Positions 1-12,298 of a stretch of DNA of 64,000 bases are shown one piece after another. Location of the stretch: contig CM034613.1 in the NCBI GenBank assembly GCA_020091685.1, positions 9,570,474 through 9,634,473 of the forward strand. The letters are read 5' to 3'. How positions within the stretch are numbered: the first letter of the stretch is position 1; each line of letters opens with the position of its first letter. The notes under the pieces were generated by a model. It was not told where the DNA came from. It searched no databases and saw only the letters and a list, made by a program, of their open reading frames with translations. Source of the DNA: Lutjanus erythropterus (lineage: Eukaryota > Chordata > Actinopteri > Lutjaniformes > Lutjanidae). Made by a program: the position numbers and the translations under genes.

Positions 1-2150
1 GCATGAGACTTATAAATTAGCGTAATTTACATCCCAGTAATACCATGTAAGACTACATTCCTGTCCCATATGTCAGGAAGTGTTCATTCATGAAAATGGC
101 ATCAAAGAGTAAAAAGAAGAACTGTGCTATTTCAGAGTTTGAAGTTTTGTGCCTTGTCAGCAAGGGGCTTAAGGTGATTGCAAGGAAGAGGGGGCAAGGG
201 GAAGCTTCCATCACAGTCACAAAGGACGGAATAAATTAGGTTGTTCTGCTGGACAGCGACTTCATACGCCTACCTGCATATGAAAATATATGGCCAAAAC
301 ACCAGACAGTAGCTAATAAAGTGTCAGTCAATTAATGATGATAGGCTTTATATGTAAATTATGTTATTAGAAATAAGGATAATTGGATAATGTCTACACA
401 ATTATGAATTGTTCTTTATTTTTCAAACTCAAAATGTCTTCAGACTAATGAACTATGCAGTTATTAGTCAAAAACTTAGGTTTGGATAACAGCAGACTCT
501 ATGACAGGTCTGGAACACTCAAATTGTTTTTGTATCTGAAAAAATTCAAAATACACGAAAATTGGTGAATGCAACAAGTTCTCCTAAATCACTCGTACAC
601 ACCACTTAAGAACAAGTCTGTTTGTACATGTAGGTCTTACATGAGACCCACTGACTCAGGAACTATTCATCTGTAATTGTTTTTTTTTTTCTAAATTAGA
701 TCCTAACCTTAATAACAGTACCATGGTTACCAGTGTTGTAATACATTTGATTCCCAAACCTAATGCTCCCAGCAGTGTAGCAGGAGGAGTATTTGATTCA
801 GTATTTTGGACCAACAGAGCAAAGCTTTGATGATTTTTGGGAATCAGATGAATATTTATGCTTCTGTTGGCTAAAAAATCGTTCAGACAAATTGGAGCAT
901 TAGTTTGGCACTGGTGTGTGAACTTCCCACCGCAAAACTTAATCTTTCCGTTACAAGAAAATTAGCCAAGCTGAACTTTCTTCTTTCACCAAATGCTGTA
1001 GTCACAGCAGATGAAACACACCACTGAGACTTGACTGTGAACAGCCCAGCAGCAACAAAAACACATGATGTCATCACTGTGAGATGCACTGCCGCGGGTT
1101 GATGACATCACCATGAGGACAGAGGAGGAGCGTGGGAAACCACATCACACTTGGCGTAATTTGTCAGAAGCATTCTGCTGTGATGAGTTATCTGACCAGG
1201 CTGCACAAGGAGACCGAGGCCAAATCTGCATAACATGAGTCCATAAACACACATGCTGCCCTCTGCAACTTCTGAAGCTTTATATTTCGAGAGCTTTGGC
1301 AAAGAAATCCCATGGGCTGTCTTACAAAAGGATTTACAGCACAAGAAACAAAAACAAGAAGCTTTAGAGAATACACAAAATTAAACCTCTTGGGTGACAA
1401 AATGACAACACCAGTATGCCCACTCTAAGACTGAAAACAACCCTCTGGGACAGAACTGCAGGGGCTGTGGGGATTAAAGAGCAGCCACAGAAACTTCAGT
1501 TGTTGTACCAACGGACATTTAAGTCAGAATTATAAAGTGTAGCGTGACTCGTATAGTTCTGGATTTGGAGTAAGTAAGTACCCTGATCACTCCATCTATA
1601 TATATACACACCAGAGACCTTTGCAGGACTGCGGTTGATATCTTGAATATTGATGTGCACTAATGTAAACTCCCTCACTGTTAAGTCCCAGTCTGTGGCT
1701 CCTCAGGCAGGGTGAATGTACTCTGATCTGCTGTCCGCTCTGCCAGAGCCGTTCAGCTCTCACACATTCCTCCAGACCAGAGAAAATCGGTTAATCCCTG
1801 GAGAGCAGATAACCTAATACTGCTGGACACGCTGCAGTCAGACACTCGGGGCAAGAAGTTCTCAACTGTACTCTGGAACTAAAGTAGATGAAGACTTCCA
1901 AAACACTACATATTTATTGTGGAAAACAGCCCCAACGTCCAGTCTGTGTACGTTTTACAATTGTTCTTAGTCAGTTGTTCGTTTGGTTAATTTTGGTTAA
2001 ATATTGTTGGGTTGCACTTATTTTACATTACACTGACAAGACAACAAGAAATACTTTGTTTCAAAATAGACAAAAATTAGAAATAAAATGTTCTTTATTA
2101 GACAGTATTAGTTATTATTAGTGTCTTATTGTGTGTCTTAGTGTATTATT
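1..2150. other. Non-coding stretch, no gene seen
   Basis: AT-rich single-copy-looking DNA. Open frames on the minus strand at 883-1678 are 60 to 78 codons long, overlap one another, lack recognisable domains and show no convincing flanking splice context. I see no RNA gene and no clear mobile element here. Confidence 0.6.
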
Positions 2151-2700
2151 CCCAACTGTTAGACTTTCTTAAAGGGGAATTAGGGACATATTACAACAGA
2201 ATGTATTGTAAACTAAAGTGACATCTTATATCTGCTGCATGAGACACACCTTCTGTCCCATAAAGGTCTAACAGTGGTAATCAATTCACTTTAGTTTACT
2301 GTACAGTTTACTTACACTCTCGTGAAGTCTAATCAGGGTTTACCAGTTGGTTTACTTTACAGTACAGTATACAGGGTATAACAGTGGGAAAACATGCACT
2401 TTAATTTACAGTACAGTTCTGTTGTAACATGTCCCTATTTGCTCTCTAATAAAGTCTTATAATGGTCTAACAATGGGAAATAATACACTTCAGTTTACAT
2501 TACAGTTCTGTTTTAATGTGTCCCTAATTACACGCTAATGAAGTCTAATAAGAGTCTAACAATCACTTTAGTTTACAATGCAGCTCTCTTATAATGTGTA
2601 CGTAATTACCCTCTAATAAAATGGTCCAACAGTGGGAAACAACACAATTTAGTTTACAGTATAGGTCTGTTGTAATGTGTAAAAAAGTTAGATAAGGGTC
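2151..2700. repeat. Foldback and tandem repeat, period about 80-87 bp
   Basis: Four diverged direct copies begin near 2399, 2486, 2569 and 2649. Each starts with a variant of CTTTAGTTTACAGTACAG, then TGTTGTAATGTGTCCCTAAT, then a TCTAATAAAGTCTAACA-like tail. The first block, about 2151-2221, is the same unit in reverse orientation: TTACAACAGAATGTATTG followed by TAAACTAAAGTG. The array is therefore headed by an inverted copy, as in foldback elements. No coding potential. The family is not known to me. Confidence 0.7.
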
Positions 2701-5700
2701 TATTAAAGGGTCTAATACAATGCATTCTTAGATTCTTTTTATAGTTTATATGTGATGCTGTACGTACTTAAAAACAGAAAAATAAATAGGTTAAAAGACT
2801 GTAATTTGTTGCACTAAAATATTTCTGACACCCCCTTTGTCTAGTTTTGGAATAACACGTAAGTACTTATGAACACTTCTAAAACTTTGCAACTAAATAA
2901 TGAAACCGCTGCAGGGAAAGCTTAGGGATAATTAGTGATTGTCAAAGTTATGAAGGAGTGTGGGGGGGTAGTATCACAGAAATAAATGCTGCTACAAGTC
3001 TGAGAGTAATTTTCTGTCTCAATGAAGGTTTCTATTGGGGGGAAAAATGAGTTTAGTCAGGGATGAAGCTTAATCCTTGGCTGTGAAATTGGCCCCTAAT
3101 CTCTTTGGGAGGTACTGAGACACACCGATGGGACACAAATCTACACTTAAATAACAAAATAACTTCAAGAACCGAAAAATGAAAGAATGGGGCGTCTTAG
3201 AGATCCAGCAGGCTAAATCGCACGCTATGCACAAGTGACATTATAATTATGAGCTCAACATGTGACTTTTATCACAAGTTATCCCACCATAGACAGTAAA
3301 ATCACAGGACTAATAGAGCTACAGGATCTACAAAACCACAAATAAAGCTCAAGACTGTGAAATACCTTCTTGGAAAAAGCCACAACTTATTTTCCTGTCA
3401 CTGATACCGAGAGGGTATTCAAGTCATGCATAGACATGGATATAAAATGTCAAGTGACAAGTATACAGAAATGTTCTTTGTGTCTCAGATCTTTCAGTTG
3501 CAAGAAGCATCATACTGAAAATGGGAAAAACAAAACTCTGTTATGTATTTCCAATAACAACATACACCCTTGGTGAATTTTTGCTATCACAATGCAGCCT
3601 ACAGGATCATATTCTTTGGAATAAAGCTTAAAGGTAGAGGCAGTGTCTTCATCATTATGTTACACATGGGAATAATTTAAATTCAACCCCCGTAGAGATA
3701 ATCAAATTTGTGGGTGTTGTTTGTGGGATTTTGTTGAATCTGCACCTCTGTTTTGATTGTACTATTTTGGCTAACAGAAGTAGCATTCAAGATGTTCCAA
3801 TCTCCTAAAAGGACAGATGTCCTGCCAAACTGTAGATGAAGCATTTTGCATGTTCTTTTGTAGTCAGCCTATAGTGTCAATTATATGTTAAGACAATAAG
3901 CTTGGTTACCTTGAACAACAGGTAACATGGCTGCTAGCGACTTAAAGAATATTAGCTTATAACATAATTATGTAGCTAACCAACCAGTGTTGATGTTAAC
4001 ACCCCGCTAGCCACTACAGTAGCTTAGTTAGCATCTGCACAATATAGTTCCTCCCAAAGAGTTAGTGATGTGTTTCTCATGCCTCAATGAAGCAGGCACA
4101 TGCACGCACAACAGCAGAAATTGGCATTTTGTGCAGAAATTTCTACATCAGATTCATAGAGCCTTCAATTTTCACTCTCAGTGTTCTACACCACCACATC
4201 ATGCTATCTCTTAAATCTCATTTCCAAAGAAAAACAATCCCTTTAAGCACTTGGGCCATAGCACTGAATATGCTCAGTAATTTCTGACAGTTATCTGTCT
4301 TATAACATGGCTGTTTATGCCCTCCAGCAACTACTCACTAAAACAACAGACAACAGAAATATCAGCACTAAGGACAAACAGATCGATTGGACAACAATTG
4401 GGATCCGCCAATATTCAAAAACCGATGATGACACAAAACACTTGAGCCAGTTCTCAGCCGCGTTGGCGTCATCGTCACATGCTAATGAACCTAAAGGTGC
4501 ACATCACCCACAACATGTTGCACATCAACTACTCACCCGGTGATGTCTTGTGTTGCCTCCACGTGAACGTAGAATGAATCCAAAACACACTATCCAGACT
4601 TGTTGAAGTTGATGGCGCTCCTGTTTTTGAAATAGCAAAACATCCACTTAAAAACTCACCCAACTTGTGCAGTATAATCCAAGTCTCATTTATCAGACTG
4701 TATGTACAATACTTAAAAAAAAAAACCTTGCTAATGCGATAATTTCTGGTGGGAAACTACACCTGTGCACTGTACATCCTTGTGCATGCAGTTCAGAGCA
4801 ACAGGAGGTGTCTGGTGGTGGAGTCAAGCGGTGTCTTCACGCTAAATTTCTAATTAGTTTGTGATGATAGAAAGTTAAACAATTTCCCCATCATGAGACT
4901 ATCACATCAGGCCAACAGAGGAGGACTCAGATGGTCCAAAAGTAGGAGATTTCTAGAAAACTGGAGAGCTAGAACACACTCACAAACAAAGAAACAACCT
5001 GGCACAGCCAAAGGGTGGCACAAGGACTAAATACACAAGGGAGGAGGGGTAATGAGGGACAGGTGAAACCAGTCAGGGTGGGGCAGGCAATCACACAGGA
5101 GGGAAACACACAGGGGCAGGAAGTAAAGTGCCTGAAGCGAGAGACAAGGGTGAGTACCAAAATAAAACAGGAAAAACTGACAAAAACTGAAAACAAGGAA
5201 AACATGACCTTAAAGGAACCTCAGGATGTGTGTTACAGTCATGAGTCCAAGTGGTCATTTGTGCCAGGTTTGAAGGAATTCCCTGATGCCTAAGGCCATA
5301 AAAACATAAAGATTTAAAAGTAGTAAAAAAGTTGGTTTTTTTAACTTTTAACTCTTTAACTTGAACTTAAAAACATGATTGGGGCATCCATAATTTGCAC
5401 AGTTCTATTCCCTAAATCACTATACTGCAATTTTTTAAGTATTCTGTATCCTTTTTCTCTTTTTCACCTGCCGCTACAATAACAATTGGAACAAATTCTT
5501 TGTAGCAGAATGTTCAATGTCTCTCTTGTGATATGACTATGGCTATAAGGCAATGTATGTGTATGTGACGTCCTCCTGTGTTGCTCCTATATGAATTTGT
5601 CTCAGTATGTGAGTTGATACTTGTTGATATGTCTCTGCAGCACCAGGGCACATTTATTCTTCTCGGTGAATAAAGTGATTTTGATCAGACAGTTTTGCTC

Positions 5701-6574
5701 CAGCAGAAAGATTTTCAACTTTGCCAGAGAAAACCAGAAAGACGAAACTGCTCCCCTAACTTTGACACAACTTACAGAGGCAAAGAGATCTGACACCGCT
5801 CTCCTCTGGGATTCCTGGTTTAGCTCCGAACAGCAGTCTTTTCACATAAGCAAACTGTGAAACACTGACACACACTCAACACGTAGGCAGCATTGTACAG
5901 CCATGCAAATGCACCCAGTGATGAGATGAAAATTCGCAGCACTGTAAGAAATGTTTGACAAAATGTCTGTTTGATGGGTAGAGTGACAATACTATGTGTG
6001 GGTTGATACAGGGGCTTGAAGTTAAGCAATGTAGGGTGAGACATTTATGTCTTTAAATGGAAATCAGAAGTTAAGGATGGAGTGTTATATTTCTGTATAT
6101 GATTACTGCTCCCATTTCTCTGTTTGCATTGTTTTCTTCCTCACACAGTTAGTATCTCCGCTCAGTTATACAACTCCAGCTTCAACGTAATAGCTGCAAA
6201 ATGCTGAAGACAAAGTTGCCAGCAGCAGGGGATCATCAGTACAGAAGCTGAGGTTAGTGTTCATCCTGTGACAGCCGATTCTCACATCAAATGCTGCTCA
6301 AAACAAAATGTTATCCCCCAAAAAAAGAGACCGAGAAGCAGATTCTGCAATATTTCCATATCAAAACATTTCTGTTTCTTTGTTATTGATTTCTGTTACA
6401 TAAGAGTGATTCAAGCTATACTCAATTTATGGAAGTTTTTCTATTTGATGTTCAAAAGCTCGCTCTTGGACAAGGTCTACAGTTTTATGTAACAGAGGAA
6501 TAAGTGGGTTGATAGCATAAGCAGTGATAGCCATCAAGATTCAACAAAAACTAAAACTCTGTCCCGTACTGTCT
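2701..6574. other. Non-coding stretch with one repeat fragment
   Basis: No supportable exon. Open frames of 60 to 92 codons (for example 3370-3576, 4087-4287, 4307-4543, 5015-5293) have no recognisable domain and no conserved motif. A fragment of a dispersed repeat is annotated separately at 5210-5300. Confidence 0.5.
5210..5300 (+). repeat. Dispersed fish repeat fragment (shared with protease 3' UTRs)
   Basis: Contains GAGTCCAAGTGGTCATTTGT, then GCCAGGTTTGAAGGAATTCC. The same core occurs at 30690-30840 and, in permuted order, in the 3' UTRs of both protease copies (46630-46765 and 59060-59215). From memory this is a widespread teleost interspersed repeat. I cannot name the family. Confidence 0.55.
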
Positions 6575-6674
6575 CAAGATAAGATTAAATCCAAGGCAAC
6601 TAGACATGTTTATATGTTAACGCCTTCGAAGACATATAAACAAGTCCAGTTGCTTTCTAATTAATCTTATCTTG
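6575..6674. repeat. Near-perfect 100-bp inverted repeat (hairpin)
   Basis: The left arm, about 6575-6619, runs from CAAGATAAGATTAA through GGCAACTAGACATG to TTTATATGT. The right arm, about 6632-6674, is its complement: ACATATAAACAAGTCCAGTT, then GCTTTCTAATTAATCTTATC and TTG. A 12-base loop with TTCGAA separates them. This is most likely a relic palindromic MITE. A transcribed hairpin is possible but nothing here supports it. Confidence 0.8.
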
Positions 6675-6894
6675 AAATTACGACCTAGACGAATTAGAAT
6701 ATTCACAGACACGTCCCTCACTGTCTTACTTATAAAAACACAGGTGACAAATCTATGGCAGAAGGGTGTGTGTAAGATGAAGCCAGACAAGGACAGACAT
6801 TACTAATATGTATTGCAAACAAATTACCATACATACCATACATTTTTAATGATGAAGTTAATACTTAAAGGTAGAATTGTTTAATATATGTATG

Positions 6895-8110
6895 TCCAGG
6901 CCAGGCTTGGACCTGGGTTGGGTATGAACTACTATTCTATATGGCCAAAGCCGAACAGAGCTCGACCCTAGACCTAATGTGGCCCCAACTGAACTGAAAT
7001 GGGGTTGGACATATATTATGAATTCTACTTGGCCAAAGCCAAACCTGATCCTAGACCCACCAGAACCTGACTCAGTCCTAGTCAGCCCAGCCTCAACCCA
7101 ATGTCTATCCAGACTGAGTCAGCCCAATTCTGTCCCACCACAATCCCAATCCCTAGTTAGACACAAGCCTGCCCCAAACCCGAGTCCTAGCCTTATTCAA
7201 TCAGATCCAATCTTCACCCAAGCCCTACCTGAACATAAGTCCTCACCTAATCCTAACCCAGTTCCTGCCCTAACTGATCCCATCCTGACCCAAGTCCTAG
7301 CCTGATCCTATCCTGAACCTAACTCAGTCCCAGCCCCACTTCATCCAAACCCAAGCCCAATCTGAACCCAAGTGCTAGCCTGATCCTTGTCCAGTCCTAG
7401 TCTGATCTGATCCCAGCCTGACCCAAGACCACTGCGAACCCTATTCTCTGCTAAACACAAGCTGATCCTGACCCCAGTCCTAGCCCAATCCTATCCTGAA
7501 TCAAGTCCAATCTCAGCCCCACCTGATCCTGACTTAAGCCTACCCTGAGCCCTAGTTCTAGCCTGATCGTAGACCAATCCTATCCCTACCTGATCCCAGA
7601 TGGACCCAAGTCCAGACCAAACCTAACCCAGTCTATACCAGAATCCTAGTACAAGCTTAGCCCTATCCCAGCCCCCTCTGTCCCCACCTGGCCAAAGCCC
7701 ACTATAATCCTGACAAGCCAGTCCCAAAACTGTATCCTGGCCTGATCCTAGTCTGACCCAAGGCCATCACAACCAAACCCCAGCTGATTCCAGCCCAAGC
7801 CCACCTTGAACCTGAACCTAGACCATGCCTAACCTCATCTGATTCCAGCTTGAGCCAAGACCAGACCAAATCCAACCGTAGCACAAATCCTAGTTCAAAT
7901 CAAGACCTATACTAGCCCCACTTGGCCCAAGGCCACCGCAAACCAGATCCCTGGCTGGGCACAAGCCAAACCTGACCCGAGTTGTAGCCCGATCCTATCC
8001 TTTAGATAACCCAAATCCTAGCCTGATCCCACCCTGATCCTAGCCCATCCTGACCTGATTCCTAGCCCAGTCCTGTTCAGAACCTAGCCCAATCCCAGCC
8101 TCACATTATC
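6895..8110. repeat. C-rich, G-poor degenerate minisatellite, about 1.2 kb
   Basis: Endless variants of CCTAGCCTGATCC, CCCAAGTCCTAGCC, AACCCAGTCC and CCTGACCCAA follow one another, with spacing of roughly 12 to 25 bp and no fixed period. The plus strand is rich in C and A and poor in G. The 108-codon open frame at 6979-7305 is a Pro/Ser-rich translation of the repeat and is not annotated as a gene. It has no start context, domain or splice support. Confidence 0.8.
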
Positions 8111-9745
8111 AAAAACCCTGTCTCAAAAGAGATGGACAATTGTTGACATTGCTCCCTCCATAGCTGGTTCACCTCTAACCACCATTTTTGTTATATTTAA
8201 GAGCATCTTGGCTGCAGTATTAGTCCGGCAACATCATTATTGTAAGCTCAAGCTAACATCTGGCATGTCTTTGCAGCTTCAGGTTGAGTTAGTAAACAAA
8301 ATAAAACACAGGGATTTCTGTTAATGACTAAAGAGAGACAAAGAAGTAAGAAGACATCCAGAAAGAGGGTTGTAATGTTTAAAGATTCCTCCCCCACCTC
8401 CCTCATCCTCCTACCTGAGTGCAACTCGACCGTCCTGCAGTCAAATACAAATAAAGACCCCAAAAAAAGCACTGCCAAAACAGCTGGAACAAAGAGAGGG
8501 ACAGTAAATGTACCGTCTTTGCCTTCAGACAGCAAATGGAGGGAAAAGGGAGGAGACGAGGACAAGTGTTAGGGTGGGAGGGGAGTGATGGATTACTCTG
8601 TGTGTGTATGCGTGTGTGTGTCCCTCTTTTCCTTCTGCATGGCTAACTCAAGCCAGACTTTTTCTGCTCCCCGGAGGGATGGCGGGGTATGGAGGAGAAC
8701 GACTCCTACTCTCTTTTATTCTCTGCTCTCATTTTACCCCTATGTCCCTCTACCATCAGTTCACCTCCTCTCCCTCGCTATCTCTGTCACTTTATCCTGA
8801 TGTTACTCCCAAACAGCTCTCCCACTTTGTCTGGTTATCCTCACATCACTCCTCTCTGACATTATTAAATAACAGCTTCCGTCATATTGTCTCTTCCATC
8901 TGTCTCTTTCTCTGCTTTCTGAGCTCTGAGCTTTCTCTTTCTCAAGTCAAAACAAATCAAATGATATTCTATCAGCATGACAGCAAGAAAGTAAAAGATA
9001 TCCAGAGTATTATAGTGAACATCATTTCAGATATTGTAGCATCACAGCAGCCCATTATCATCCCATTTTTTCCTTCAGGACGTCATTAGAATTGGTCATT
9101 TTTCGCTTGTATCCAAGATATACAGGTGTCTTTTTCTTTAAAGTATATTTTGGGTTTATTACAACTTCCTCTTGTGAGTCAGATTATTTGAACATCTTAA
9201 TCAGTTCTTGAGCCCCACCCCTTTTTGCTCTGTGGTCCAAAAACAGTTGAGCAAATTTGGTAAGCAGCGGAACTTCAAATTCTCCTTGAACTAGTCTTCT
9301 CCTACATTTTGAAGAAGAGGGTTAAGAGATGTTGCTGGGGGAGTATAAAAGCAACATGAACGTCACATTTTTAGCTAATGTTAGCAAAACTTCTGTCTTA
9401 TGATCCTGAAATTTGCAATGCAACAACATTCTCAGATTATAGCATTTTCTGTGATGAGTAAATGTTATAATAACTATGGCCAAAACTACAAAAATCATGT
9501 TGTAACAAACCAGAATTATCCTTTGAACAAAACACTGCATATGAAATATGCAGAGGTTTTTTTGTGTTTGTTTGTTTGTTTTGTTTTGTTTTGTTCAGTT
9601 TCTGAATAAGTAATAAAATTGGGGTCAGTGCCAACTGTGAGAAAACTTTTCATTTTGTTCTTTTTTTCCTGTCTCATCTCTGCAGCTTCCTTCTAACTCA
9701 TTTTCCTTCACCTCTTTTCTATGTCGTCTCTGTTCCTTCGTTCTC

Positions 9746-9784
<39 letters not shown>

Positions 9785-11033
9785 ACTTTCTGCTTTGCTC
9801 TCAGTCACACAGATGAATGTGTTGATATTTATGTGCCGGTGCATCATCACCTACAACAGACACAGAGACACATCGAGTAAAACAGTTACTGTTTGTGCCG
9901 AGAATAATGACTCCCCTCGTGCCTTTCTCTCTTTTAATCTTCCTCTCTTCATTTTTATCTCAGCCATCGTTCTGTGTCATGTCTCTCTCCTCATCTTCAA
10001 CATCTCTCATTTGTCTTTTTCTAAAACTAAATGAGGCAACTAATTACATTTCTCATTAATGTCACTTTTAAGGGGTTTCAATATACATATACATTTTGAG
10101 TGATTTAGAGTTTTATACTTTTTAAGTTTTATAAATCACATCCATTTTGTCTTGCACAGGTGAAGCGCATGTCCTCACATGTTAAAAAAGTGAAATCCAC
10201 ATGTGAGAATCATCACATGTGACACAGCATTTCACATTTAAAAGGATAGTTCAGATTATCTGAAGTGGGGTTGTATGAGGCACTGGCAACAAAAGTATTC
10301 ACCTAAAAAAGTCCACCTTAAAAACAAAAACAATATCAGTTTAACTATACACTATATTTACATATAATATTTGTTTCACATGTGCTAAATTTCTATGCAC
10401 TTTTATTTTGTAAGGGTTGTGTCAAGATATGTTTTTCCTCCTGTAAGTAAAAGTGTTTCTATCTGGAATAAATCTTTTCTTCTGCACTCATTTGAGTTTC
10501 ATTTGAGTACATTTTTACAACAGTAACTTGACTTCTTCCTCGGCACAGTGTCAGCAAAGTAAGAGGGAAAAGTTGGGATTAATTCGAGACCTGAGCAATA
10601 ATTACTTCTTTGTATTTTTTCAATTTCTTTTTCTAATTTCCTCTCAATCTCTCTGTCTCTGTCCTCTGGGTATTTCTATCTTTCCGTCTTTCCTTTGCAG
10701 AGCTGGCGAGTTCTCACAGTCTCCAAAAAGGGGTCAAATAACAGCCCACCTGGTTTAATAAGACACCCTTAAAAGAAAAATATACTGGTTCTCTCTGTGC
10801 TTCTCTGAGCCATTTCCTGACAATATTGTGAGCGGATTAAGGGAGGTTGGAGGTGATGGAGGGAGGGGGGAGTTAAAAAAGAGAGAGGTAGAAACGGCAG
10901 GAGGGAGAGGAAGAGGAAGGAAGGGACTCTTTAGAATAAATAAGTCCCCGTTTTAAAATCCCTCTTTAAGTCCAAACTCTCAGTTACTGGAGCTGCTCTT
11001 CACAAGAAAGGAGACACCGCTGCATCTTATATG
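8111..11033. other. Non-coding stretch with pyrimidine-rich tracts
   Basis: A pyrimidine-rich block at about 8680-8960 explains the 161-codon plus-strand frame at 8604-9089, which has no recognisable domain. A TC microsatellite lies at 9748-9783 and purine-rich DNA at about 10840-10925. A TATA-like GTATAAAAG occurs near 9341 but leads to no open frame worth calling. Confidence 0.5.
9748..9783. repeat. (TC)n microsatellite
   Basis: About 18 uninterrupted TC dinucleotides inside a longer pyrimidine-rich tract. Confidence 0.95.
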
Positions 11034-12298
11034 CACTCTTAGAAATAAGGGTTCCAAAAGGGTTTGTTCTCAAGGGCTGAGGTTTTACCCAGAACAATGT
11101 TTTTCTGAAGAACCTTTTATTGAAGAAAGGTTTCATCAAGGGTTGTTTGTCAGAGAAGTGGTTTCTGAATCCTTTTAATACAAAGAACCCTTTTTGGAAG
11201 AAAGTGTTCTTCACCAATTGTAAAACCACAAGAGCATAAAGGGGTTCTCAGTAGTACCCACTGGGTGGATTCTACATGAAACCTTTAGAATATAAAGAGG
11301 TATTTAATAGAACTTCTATGTGGGTTTTACATGAAACCTTTGGAGCATTAAAGGGCTCTCAGTAGAAAAAGGGTTCTAACACCCTAAATGGGTTTGAGAA
11401 GAAACTCTTGGAACATGTGAAAGAGTTCTTGGTAGAAGCCCCTGGGTGAATTCTACATGAAAACCTTGGAAAATCAAAGGGTTGTCAGTAGTTCTTGGTA
11501 GAACACCCTGGCTGGGTTTGAGAAGAAACTTCTGGAATATCTGAGAGGGTTCTCTGTAGAACAACCTGAGTGAATTCTACATGAAAACCTTGGAATATAA
11601 TTGGGCTCTTGGTAGAATCCCTGGGTGGGTTCTACATGAAACCTTTGGAATATAGAACAGGTTCCTGATGATTCCTGGGTGGATTTTTCATGAAACCCTC
11701 CAAATCACTCCTAGAATAATCACACTTAATAGAACACCCTGGGCAAATTCTACATGACAACCTCAGAAGTGTTCTCAGTAGAACCCCTTGGGTGGGTTTT
11801 ACAAGAAAACTCTGGAACATAAAAGTGTTCTTGGTAGAAAAAGGTTTCTTGATAGAACACCCTGGCTGGGTTCTAGAAGAAACTCCTGGAATATGTGAAA
11901 GGGTTCTTGGTAGAGCCGCCTGAATGAATTCTACATGAACACCTTGGAATATAAAAGGTTTCTAGCTGCAGCCCCTGGGTGAGTTCCACGTGGAACATAA
12001 AAGGGTGAATTCTACCTGAAAACCTTGGAAAATAAGTCTTCTTGGTAGAACCCCTGGGTGGGTTCCTGCTAGTAACTTCACAGGGTGAAAAGGTGCTGCA
12101 CAGACCTCCCAGGGAAGGTTCTGAGCGGAACCATTACACCAATGGTTTGCTGGTTGGGTGCAGCCTTTCATAGATGGTTCTAGGTTTCCAAGTAGAACCT
12201 TCACAAAAGGTTCTACCAGGAACTGAAAAGGGTTCTCCTATGGGGGGCAAGCAGGAGAACCCTAATAGTTCTAGTCAGTACTCTTACTTCTAAGAGTG
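11034..12298. mobile_element. Non-autonomous element with inverted ends and repetitive body
   Basis: The left end reads CACTCTTAGAAATAAGGGTT. The right end reads ACTCTTACTTCTAAGAGTG, so the termini are imperfect inverted repeats. Between them are about 15 to 20 diverged copies of a roughly 60 to 75-bp unit built on GGTTCTTGGTAGAACCCC, CTGGGTGGGTTCTACATG and AAACCTTTGGAATATAAA. There is no transposase. Minus-strand frames at 11376-11564, 11632-11820 and 11962-12204 are translations of this repeat. A second, truncated member lies at 49392-50479. Confidence 0.75.

Noticed and set aside
6979..7305. 108-codon Pro/Ser-rich open frame
   Set aside because: It is a translation of the C-rich minisatellite. 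The words repeat at the DNA level beyond the frame on both sides.
8604..9089. 161-codon open frame
   Set aside because: It follows a pyrimidine-rich tract, giving Ser, Leu and Phe runs. There is no domain and no splice context.
11376..12204. Minus-strand frames with recurring FYREPS and GVLPRT-like words
   Set aside because: They are translations of the tandem GGTTCT/AGAACC element, not conserved protein repeats.
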